Of a stretch of 16,518 nt of DNA, positions 7,999-13,745 are shown piece after piece (positions within the stretch are counted from its first letter, which is position 1; each line of letters opens with the position of its first letter). The notes under the pieces are model-generated. The model saw only the letters and a program-made list of their open reading frames with translations, was not told the DNA's origin and searched no databases. A program made the position numbers and the translations under genes. The DNA lies in NCBI GenBank assembly GCA_905204915.1, contig CAJLBR010000027.1, positions 1 to 16,518 of the forward strand, written 5' to 3'. This stretch comes from an uncultured Clostridium sp. GTDB taxonomy: Bacteria > Bacillota > Clostridia > TANB77 > CAG-465.

Positions 7999-8178
7999 TT
8001 AAAAAATCAAAGATAAGACAAAAGTTATAGATCCAAAAATAAAGTATATCCAAAAAGATAATTTACAACTTTTTCCCAAGTTTTCTTCACGTTCCTCCTT
8101 TAGGTAAATAAATGCACTCTTGTTTAAACATATTACAGCTACGGCAATTAACATAGCGCTCCAAAAATTAACAGGCAT
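7999..8178 (-). CDS. Small two-helix membrane protein, unknown function
   Basis: A 59-residue ORF that begins MPVNFWSAMLIAVAVICL and ends FGSITFVLSLIF. It has two hydrophobic segments, at about residues 5-18 and 41-59, joined by a charged loop (KEEREE around 27-32, then K36 and K39). This suggests a hairpin membrane protein, probably with a cytoplasmic loop. Support that it is real: ATG at 8178 has a near-perfect AGGAGG site at about 8185-8190 with 7-bp spacing, a strong promoter lies about 80 bp upstream, and a terminator follows it. It has two Trp and two Cys. I do not recognise a family. Small membrane proteins of this shape can be transporter partners, toxin-like peptides or stress proteins, but nothing here decides between these. 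Confidence 0.72.
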   Translation of the reverse strand: MPVNFWSAMLIAVAVICLNKSAFIYLKEEREENLGKSCKLSFWIYFIFGSITFVLSLIF

Positions 8179-8259
8179 GACTTTCCTCCTAAAAAAATAT
8201 TTTTTGTACTCCCTTTCTACTATTAAGTGTCCTAAGTAAACCTTACCTACAATGTTTTG

Positions 8260-8288
8260 ATTATAGCATATTTAACATAAAATTACAA
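8260..8288 (-). promoter_or_regulatory. Promoter of the small membrane protein gene
   Basis: On the minus strand the -35 box is TTGTAA (8283-8288), the spacer is 17 bp ending in TGC, and the -10 box is a perfect TATAAT (8260-8265). The transcript would start near 8253, giving a leader of about 75 bases before ATG 8178, longer than other leaders here apart from the riboswitch. Confidence 0.7.
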
Positions 8289-8298
8289 GACTAGTAAA

Positions 8299-8323
8299 AA
8301 CTAATTTCTGATTGATTTTAGTT
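8299..8323 (-). terminator. Weak possible terminator after the dinD remnant
   Basis: On the minus strand AACTAA pairs with TTAGTT around a 13-base loop and is followed by a short T run. The stem has only 6 bp and is A+T-rich, so this is tentative. Confidence 0.25.
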
Positions 8324-8344
8324 CTCACATTAACATCCACAAAC

Positions 8345-9186
8345 TTACACATTTTTATCTAACATTTTCTTATTTTCTTTTTCCAACTGCTTTAAACTCT
8401 TTTCAGGTGTAAGTAAATTTTCTGGCATAGTTCCTCCAGCTTCTTTGATTGCTTTTCTAACTATTTTACCAATTTTGTTATGAGCAGCACATGCTTCTTT
8501 TTCATTATCCACATTATCTCTTTTTAATTTTTGTTCCATTTGAGATATTCTAAATAAATTTGCAATTAATTCATCACTACCCATATTATCTAAAATATCT
8601 TCCCTATACCTTAGTCATTTTCTTTGGGCAATATCATCTGCAGTTTCACCATTATATAATCCTTTATAACCTGCATTATGAAATTTATCAAAGTTCTTTA
8701 CTCCTGCACCTTTAGCAGTTTTATTAAGTGAATAATTACCTTTTTTGTTAAATTTCTTTGATAAAATCTTTTTTCTTCTTCGGTTAGTGTGCTGTATTCT
8801 TTTTCAGTAATTTCCTGTTTTCTTGTTTGAACAGCAAAGTATGTTTGAGCTAGAGCAATTACTTTTTTTCTGCTATACCCATTTTGAGCTATTAAGTAAC
8901 AAGCATAACGAGTTAATTTGTGATCAATCTGTTTTCTATAAGCTCCAGAACCTATTTTGACCATTTTATTGACGTCAGTAAAATGATCAGACACACTGAT
9001 ATCACTGCTTTTGCAAGATATTTTTGCCTTATCAATTATTTTTTCAAAATTTTGCCAATTAGAGTATTGTAAAATAGGCATAAGCTCCCTTGCGTACCAA
9101 AATTCAATACCATTTTCATCAACATGTTTTACATCTTCAAATAATTTATTAGTCTTATCTATATCGTTCAATAGCATCATCTCCAT
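8345..9186 (-). pseudogene. dinD: DNA-damage-inducible protein D (DinD), broken by a frameshift and a stop
   Basis: This resembles the E. coli DinD family, SOS-induced proteins with a BRO-N-like N-terminal region. The first part (9186 to about 8741) reads ENGIEFWYARELMPILQYSNW, then MVKIGSGAYRKQIDHKLTRYA and the QTYFAVQTRKQE block. In the A6 run at 8741-8746 one base is missing relative to the family reading, and the ORF runs out at 8698. In the other frame the DinD sequence continues (LNKTAKGAGV, then FHNAGYKGLYNGE). It then meets TGA at 8615-8617, where the family has glycine in an RKGL stretch. It resumes with ILDNMGSDELIANLFRISQ, GGTMPENLLTPEKSLKQLE and a normal TAA. No second start with a ribosome site is seen for the C-terminal piece. 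Both lesions are single-base and all family blocks remain, so the loss looks recent. Confidence 0.88.
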
Positions 9187-9211
9187 TTCTTATTTTTAAT
9201 ATTCTGATATC

Positions 9212-9240
9212 GTTATAGAACAGACGTTCATAGCAGTCAA
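9212..9240 (-). promoter_or_regulatory. Promoter of dinD
   Basis: On the minus strand the -35 box is TTGACT (9235-9240), the spacer is 17 bp and the -10 box is TATAAC (9212-9217), about 26 bp before ATG 9186. The spacer contains the LexA box, directly upstream of the -10. Confidence 0.8.
9218..9229 (-). promoter_or_regulatory. LexA (DinR/SOS) operator
   Basis: GAACAGACGTTC is a perfect match to the Gram-positive LexA core GAAC-N4-GTTC. It lies between the -35 and -10 boxes of dinD, where bound LexA would block RNA polymerase. Known LexA control of dinD in E. coli supports the reading. The flanking bases are A and A rather than the C and G of the full Bacillus consensus. Confidence 0.85.
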
Positions 9241-9289
9241 TTATTTTCATTAATTTTAAATCAAGTTTGTTTAATATTTGTTTTTAGGC

Positions 9290-9324
9290 AAAAAAAAAAT
9301 CAACCAGATTTACTTCTGATTGAT
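9290..9324 (-). terminator. Intrinsic terminator after tRNA-Leu
   Basis: ATCAA (9299-9303) pairs with TTGAT (9320-9324) and CAGA with TCTG, with one internal mismatch and a 6-base loop. A run of ten bases (9290-9299) is read as T on the minus strand. It ends the tRNA-Leu transcript about 50 bp before the dinD promoter. Confidence 0.82.
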
Positions 9325-9365
9325 CTTCGTATATATCTGTTCATCAGTCTGAACAAATAAATTAG

Positions 9366-9450
9366 TGGTGCGGGTAAAAGGACTTGAACCTTCACGCCTC
9401 GCGGCACCGGCTTCTAAGACCGGCGTGTCTGCCAATTCCACCATACCCGC
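9366..9450 (-). tRNA. trnL: tRNA-Leu (anticodon UAG)
   Basis: An 85-base class II tRNA. The acceptor GCGGGTA pairs with TACCCGC, and the D arm contains GAATTGGCAGAC. The anticodon loop CTTAGAA gives UAG, which reads CUN and mainly CUA. It has a long variable arm (TGCCGCGAGGCG), the T arm AAGGTTCAAGTCCTT, discriminator A and an encoded CCA. A small hairpin, TGTTCA/TGAACA at 9338-9355, lies between its 3' end and the terminator and may serve as a processing stop. Confidence 0.96.
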
Positions 9451-9463
9451 AAACACATTTATA

Positions 9464-9492
9464 ATATTAACATATGTTTTTTTATTTGTCAA
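9464..9492 (-). promoter_or_regulatory. Promoter of tRNA-Leu
   Basis: On the minus strand the -35 box is a perfect TTGACA (9487-9492), the spacer is 17 bp and the -10 box is TAATAT (9464-9469), 13 bp before the first tRNA base. Confidence 0.78.
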
Positions 9493-9586
9493 CTCTTTTT
9501 AATAATTTTTATTATATTTGTTTTAGAAATGTTTGGCATTGTAATAAATATAAATTACAAAAATATATTTTATAAAGGTGTTAAAA

Positions 9587-10756
9587 ATGAAAGATAAAAT
9601 TTATTTAGATGATTACATTTTAACCTATGAAAAAGCTTGCAAATACCTAATAAACCTTACCGATAAAAATTACCACAATAACAGAAGATTTTTAGTAAAT
9701 ACAATTGGTACAACCAATTTTTCTTTTCCTATAAATAGTTATGAAATTGGAAGTGGCAAAAATCATGTAGTAATTGTTGGTACAACACATGGATGTGAAT
9801 TACTTACTACCTACTTTGTAATAGAAACAATGATAGAACTCCTTATGAATGAAGAAGTATTTGAGTACTTTACAAAAGAGTATACTCTTCATTTTATTCC
9901 GATATTAAATCCTGAAGGATTTATCATTTCTTCTTCAAATGTATATAAAAATATTTATAGATTAAATTGGTCAAAAATCCAAAATTTATCAACTATTTAT
10001 TTAAACAAATATAACATAGATGATGAAAATGCTAAAAACGGAATCATAAAAGAAAAATGTTATAAAAAAGTTTTAAAAAGTTCCCTAGAAAATATAATTT
10101 ATCAAGATCTTAGATATAGTGTTAAGCAAATACTAAAAGATTGTAATTTAACAGAATGTGTACTACCTATTTGGTCAGCAAATGGTGTTGGAATTGATCC
10201 AAATGCAAATTCCATACATAAATTTAATGAAATTTCAGAATTAAGGAGAAAACAAAAATATCATAAATTAAGATATAATGATATTCCAACATATAAGCCA
10301 AGTCCTATTGGTTTCCCTGGATTTGATCCTTTAACTTTAAAATGTCCTGAAACTTATTATTTTAATGAATTCATTCAAAAATTATATAGCAAAAATATAA
10401 AATCAAAAAAAGAAAGATTAATTGCAATTTTTTCTTACCATACTACTGGTGGCGAAATCTATTCATTTCCTAATAAAGAAATTACTTCTCAAAACAACTT
10501 AAACATTCATAATGAAGCAATTCATGAGTATGAAAAATATACAAATTACATTCCAAAAGATGAATCAATAAAGTATGGATTTATGGATTACTACCGCTCT
10601 ACTCTAGAAAATGTTGTCTCTATGACAATAGAATTATCAAGAAAAAACGCCAATCCAATTGGCCCGTTTTCTAATTTATGTGAAATTCTTGAAGAAGTAA
10701 AACAAAATAAAAATGCTCTTTTTAACACAATAAATTTTATAAATAAAATAGTTTAA
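9587..10756 (+). CDS. M14-type zinc carboxypeptidase family protein
   Basis: A 389-residue zinc peptidase of the carboxypeptidase A (M14) fold; bacterial relatives often act on cell-wall or other peptides. Visible marks are zinc ligands His68 and Glu71 in THGCE, the NPEG loop (108-111), the third ligand His285 in SYHTTGG, and the catalytic glutamate Glu349 in MTIELS. Two features stand out. The usual NRN pair that holds the substrate carboxylate is read as IDPNAN (Asn206, Ala207, Asn208), with Ala in place of Arg. There is also about 80 residues of extra sequence between NPEG and this loop. No signal peptide is seen, so it should be cytoplasmic. GTG at 9578 lies in the AAAGGTG site, so ATG 9587 is the start. 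No clear promoter was found in the 95 bp upstream. Confidence 0.85.
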   Translation: MKDKIYLDDYILTYEKACKYLINLTDKNYHNNRRFLVNTIGTTNFSFPINSYEIGSGKNHVVIVGTTHGCELLTTYFVIETMIELLMNEEVFEYFTKEYTLHFIPILNPEGFIISSSNVYKNIYRLNWSKIQNLSTIYLNKYNIDDENAKNGIIKEKCYKKVLKSSLENIIYQDLRYSVKQILKDCNLTECVLPIWSANGVGIDPNANSIHKFNEISELRRKQKYHKLRYNDIPTYKPSPIGFPGFDPLTLKCPETYYFNEFIQKLYSKNIKSKKERLIAIFSYHTTGGEIYSFPNKEITSQNNLNIHNEAIHEYEKYTNYIPKDESIKYGFMDYYRSTLENVVSMTIELSRKNANPIGPFSNLCEILEEVKQNKNALFNTINFINKIV

Positions 10757-10761
10757 ATTAT

Positions 10762-10790
10762 TTGACAAACTTTTGTTTGTTTGGTATAAT
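10762..10790 (+). promoter_or_regulatory. Consensus promoter of rmuC
   Basis: The -35 box is a perfect TTGACA (10762-10767), the spacer is exactly 17 bp and the -10 box is a perfect TATAAT (10785-10790). It begins 6 bp after the M14 gene stop. The leader to ATG 10812 is only about 15 bases, just enough for the GAGGT site. Confidence 0.88.
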
Positions 10791-10811
10791 TACCTAAAAA
10801 GAGGTAATATT

Positions 10812-12041
10812 ATGAATTTAACAAATATTTTATTAATTGCGGTTATTGTTTTACTAATCATAACTATAGTATTAATAATAACTAAATCAAAGAAAAATAA
10901 TCAAAAAGAAATTACTGAACTTAGACAAGAAATTTCACAAATGTTGATGCAAACAAGAGAAGAAATCAACAATAATATTGGTACAAAAATAACAGAAAAT
11001 TCCAATATTCAACAACTACAACTTACTTCACTAACTACACTTAATGAAACCAAATTAGAAAACATTAGAAAAACTGTTGAAGAAAAACTAACTTATATCC
11101 AAAAAGATAACAATGATAAGCTAGAAAAAATGCGTATTACAGTTGATGAAAAACTACACTCTACTCTTGAAAAAAGACTTGGTGAATCATTTAAAATTGT
11201 TAATGATAGATTAGAATCTGTTTATAAAGGTCTTGGAGAAATGAAGAACTTAGCACAAGGGGTTGGAGATTTAAAAAAGGTATTTACAAACGTAAAATCT
11301 CGTGGATACTGGGGCGAAGTTCAATTATCAAATATACTTGACCAATTTTTAACTAATGAACAATTTGAGACTAATGTAAAAACAAAGCCTGGTTCTAATG
11401 ATCTTGTAGAATTTGCAATTAAACTACCAGGAAAAAATGATAATGAATTTGTATGGTTACCAGTAGATTCTAAATTTCCTATTGAGGATTATTCAAGACT
11501 AGTAGATGCTGAAGAAGAATGCAATGTAGAACTAGTTAATGAATGTAAGAAAAAACTAGAAAATTCTATAAAAATATTTGCAAAAGACATTCACGATAAA
11601 TACATTGAAACTCCATTTACTACAGATTTTGCCATTATGTTCTTACCTACTGAAAGTCTTTATTGTGAAGTTTTAAAAAATACTGGATTAATAGAATTTA
11701 TATCACAAAAATATAGAATTGTTGTATCTGGTCCTACTACTTTCGTAGCTCTTCTTAATAGTTTACAAATGGGCTTTAAGACGCTTGCTATTGAAAAACG
11801 TACTAGTGAAGTATGGCAACTTTTAGGAATTGTAAAATCAGAATTCATGAAATTTGGAGATATATTAGATAAAACAAATAAAAAATTATTAGAGATCTCC
11901 TCTACTATGGAACTTGCAAGTAAAAAATCTAGAACAATTGAAAGAAAATTAAAAAATATAGAAGCTCTTCCAGTAGGAAACGAAAATGAATTTTATGGAA
12001 TAGAATCCACAATATTAGATGGTTCAGATTCTACAAATTAG
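10812..12041 (+). CDS. rmuC: RmuC family protein (DNA recombination limiting)
   Basis: RmuC-family proteins have a predicted nuclease-like core; E. coli RmuC limits recombination between short inverted repeats, but the mechanism is unclear. The protein is 409 residues. Residues 4-24 form one N-terminal membrane helix, followed by a long coiled coil (about 30-150) with repeated TVEEKL/TVDEKL and LEKRLGESF blocks. The RmuC core then begins at RGYWGEVQLSNIL (164-176) and runs through PVDSKFPIEDY to about 380. Topology suggests an anchored protein with its core in the cytoplasm. ATG 10812, behind AGAGGT, is the start; the longer in-frame reading from 10773 overlaps the promoter. It is ended by a strong terminator and is probably monocistronic. 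Confidence 0.95.
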   Translation: MNLTNILLIAVIVLLIITIVLIITKSKKNNQKEITELRQEISQMLMQTREEINNNIGTKITENSNIQQLQLTSLTTLNETKLENIRKTVEEKLTYIQKDNNDKLEKMRITVDEKLHSTLEKRLGESFKIVNDRLESVYKGLGEMKNLAQGVGDLKKVFTNVKSRGYWGEVQLSNILDQFLTNEQFETNVKTKPGSNDLVEFAIKLPGKNDNEFVWLPVDSKFPIEDYSRLVDAEEECNVELVNECKKKLENSIKIFAKDIHDKYIETPFTTDFAIMFLPTESLYCEVLKNTGLIEFISQKYRIVVSGPTTFVALLNSLQMGFKTLAIEKRTSEVWQLLGIVKSEFMKFGDILDKTNKKLLEISSTMELASKKSRTIERKLKNIEALPVGNENEFYGIESTILDGSDSTN

Positions 12042-12071
12042 AAAAAACTCGGTTATTTAGCCGAGTTTTTT
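12042..12071 (+). terminator. Intrinsic terminator after rmuC
   Basis: The stem pairs AAAAAACTCGG (12042-12052) with CCGAGTTTTTT (12061-12071) around an 8-base loop, directly after the rmuC TAG. The arms allow termination on either strand. The stretch 12072-12195 that follows shows no ORF, RNA or further signal that I can support. Confidence 0.92.
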
Positions 12072-12195
12072 ATTATATTTGCTATAATTTAAATTATTAA
12101 TTAATATATTGGTTAAATATTACATAAAATATAAACATACAGGTTATTTTGCTACTAACACTAACTTAAAAATTGTATTTTTTTATTGCAAACTG

Positions 12196-12224
12196 TGGAC
12201 ATTTCAAACTAGTTATGTTAAAAT
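12196..12224 (+). promoter_or_regulatory. Promoter of glmU
   Basis: The -35 box is TGGACA (12196-12201), the spacer is 17 bp and the -10 box is TAAAAT (12219-12224). It lies about 39 bp before the TTG start at 12263. Confidence 0.65.
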
Positions 12225-12246
12225 GATGGCGGTATTTACTACCATC
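12225..12246 (+). other. Imperfect palindrome at the predicted glmU transcription start
   Basis: GATGG (12225-12229) pairs with CCATC (12242-12246), and GGTA-type bases pair further in with one mismatch. It starts right after the -10 box and ends just before the AAAGGAG site. It could be an operator or, if transcription starts early, a 5' hairpin. Confidence 0.4.
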
Positions 12247-12262
12247 TAAAGGAGTGATTCAT

Positions 12263-13633
12263 TTGAAAAAAATAAAGGCTGTAATATTAGCAGCAGGAAA
12301 AGGAACAAGAATGAAATCTGATTTGCATAAAGTACTTCATAAAGTTTATGATAGAAGCATAATTGATTACGTATGTAATGCATGTGAAGATGCTGATGCA
12401 TCAGAAATATATATAATAACTGGTTATAAAGCTGAACAAGTTGAAGCTCATATAAGAGAAAAAAGACAAAATGTAAAATTTTGCCTTCAAAAAGAACAAT
12501 TAGGTACAGGTCATGCTGTTATGCAAGCTGAAAAGTATATTGACGATGATGATCTAGTTGTTGTAATAAATGGTGATCAACCGCTTATTTCATCTCAAAC
12601 AATAAAATCTTTAGTAACTTTCTGTGATCAAGGAAATTATGGCGGAGCTGTTTTATCTGGTATTGTTGATAATCCTGGTTCTCTTGGAAGAGTTATAAGA
12701 GATAATAACGGAAATTTAAGTAAAATCGTTGAAAGAAAAGATTGTGATGAATTTGAAGAAAAAGTAAAAGAAGTTAATATCGGTGTTTACTGCTTTAATG
12801 GTAAATTATTAAAAGCTTCTTTCTCAAAACTTGATGATAATAATGCTCAAGGTGAATACTATATCACTGATATTCCTGCTCATATAAAAAGAGCTGGCTA
12901 TAATTTTGGAGTGTATACTATGCCTGACATGTCAGAATTTCAGGGGGTTAATTCAAGAGAAGAACTATCCATTGCAACAAAAACTCTATTAAACAAAACT
13001 AGAAAAATGCATATGGAAAATGGTGTTACATTAATAGATCCTAATAACACTTACATTAGTCTTGATGCAAAAATCGGTAGAGATACTATAATTTATCCTG
13101 GTACTAATATTCAAGGAGAAACAATTATAGGCGAAAATTGTGTTATAGGTCCTAACTCAAACATCATCTCTTCTACTATAGAAAACAATGTTACTGTAGA
13201 AATGAGTAAAATTGTTGAAAGTAAAATAAGTGATAATTCTTTAATTGGTCCATTTGCACATATCAGACCAAATTCTAACATAGATAAAAATTGTAAAATT
13301 GGAAGTTTCGTAGAAACAAAAAATGTAAATATCGGAACTGGTACAAAAGTACCTCACTTTATATACACTGGTGATGCAGATATTGGAAACAATGTTGAAA
13401 TTGCATGTGGTGCAATAACTGCTAACATGAATATAAACTGGGAAAAGAATAGAACCGTAATTAAAGATAACGCTTTCATTGGAGCAAATTCTACATTACT
13501 AGCACCTGTTACAATTGAAGAAAATGCAATAGTTGCTGCTGGTTCTGTAATAAATAAAGATGTACCACAAAGTGCCCTTGCAATAGCAAGAGAAAGACAA
13601 ACAATAAAAGAAAATTTCAATACGAAAAAATAG
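12263..13633 (+). CDS. glmU: Bifunctional UDP-GlcNAc pyrophosphorylase / glucosamine-1-P acetyltransferase GlmU
   Basis: GlmU acetylates glucosamine-1-phosphate with acetyl-CoA and then joins it to UTP, giving UDP-GlcNAc for peptidoglycan and teichoic acids. The 456-residue length equals that usual for Firmicutes. The uridyltransferase domain shows LAAGKGTRMKS (9-19), GTGHA (81-85) and NGDQPL with Asp105. The C-terminal part is a left-handed beta helix of hexapeptide repeats (about 255-440). In the acetyltransferase site, HIRPNS and the HFIY motif are kept, but the normal GAGTIT-NYDG loop reads ACGAITANMNINWEKNRT. The start is TTG at 12263, 8 bp after AAAGGAG; GTG at 12254 overlaps that site. 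It has its own promoter and terminator. Confidence 0.96.
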   Translation: MKKIKAVILAAGKGTRMKSDLHKVLHKVYDRSIIDYVCNACEDADASEIYIITGYKAEQVEAHIREKRQNVKFCLQKEQLGTGHAVMQAEKYIDDDDLVVVINGDQPLISSQTIKSLVTFCDQGNYGGAVLSGIVDNPGSLGRVIRDNNGNLSKIVERKDCDEFEEKVKEVNIGVYCFNGKLLKASFSKLDDNNAQGEYYITDIPAHIKRAGYNFGVYTMPDMSEFQGVNSREELSIATKTLLNKTRKMHMENGVTLIDPNNTYISLDAKIGRDTIIYPGTNIQGETIIGENCVIGPNSNIISSTIENNVTVEMSKIVESKISDNSLIGPFAHIRPNSNIDKNCKIGSFVETKNVNIGTGTKVPHFIYTGDADIGNNVEIACGAITANMNINWEKNRTVIKDNAFIGANSTLLAPVTIEENAIVAAGSVINKDVPQSALAIARERQTIKENFNTKK

Positions 13634-13645
13634 TTTAAAATATAT

Positions 13646-13691
13646 AAAAAAATATACAACATTTTTATTAAAATAAGTTGTATATTTTTTT
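13646..13691 (+). terminator. Intrinsic terminator after glmU
   Basis: AAAAAAATATACAAC (13646-13660) pairs perfectly with GTTGTATATTTTTTT (13677-13691) across a 16-base loop. The arms end in T runs on both strands. Confidence 0.85.
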
Positions 13692-13706
13692 ATTTTAGTA
13701 TAAAAT
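13678..13706 (+). promoter_or_regulatory. Possible promoter of the unknown gene, overlapping the glmU terminator
   Basis: TTGTAT (13678-13683), a 17-bp spacer and TAAAAT (13701-13706). The -35 box would lie in the 3' arm of the glmU terminator. It is about 40 bp before ATG 13746. A+T-richness makes chance matches likely. Confidence 0.45.
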
Positions 13707-13745
13707 ATAAGTTGAATAGATTCATGTTAACGGAGGATAAAAATA

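Noticed and set aside
8280..8353. 26-codon ORF on the minus strand overlapping the end of the dinD remnant
   Set aside because: No ribosome site, it overlaps the dinD stop and the small-gene promoter, and its composition looks random.
8615..8617. TGA in dinD as a sign of a recoded genetic code (UGA read as Gly or Trp)
   Set aside because: The M50 protease and prfB end in TGA, Trp is encoded by TGG elsewhere, and RF2 is present. The nearby frameshift also marks the gene as broken.
9338..9355. TGTTCA-N6-TGAACA as a second LexA site
   Set aside because: The half-sites are in the opposite order to GAAC-N4-GTTC and it lies between tRNA-Leu and its terminator, so a small RNA hairpin is the better reading.
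9310..9492. 60-residue ORF across tRNA-Leu
   Set aside because: It runs through the tRNA, its terminator and its promoter; it is not a protein gene.
9490..9586. Promoter for the M14 peptidase gene
   Set aside because: Several TTG- and TATAAA-like words occur (for example TTGGCA and TATAAA), but none pair at 16-18 bp, so I do not call one.
12072..12195. Possible gene or RNA between rmuC and glmU
   Set aside because: Only A+T-rich sequence with no ORF carrying a ribosome site and no stable structure.
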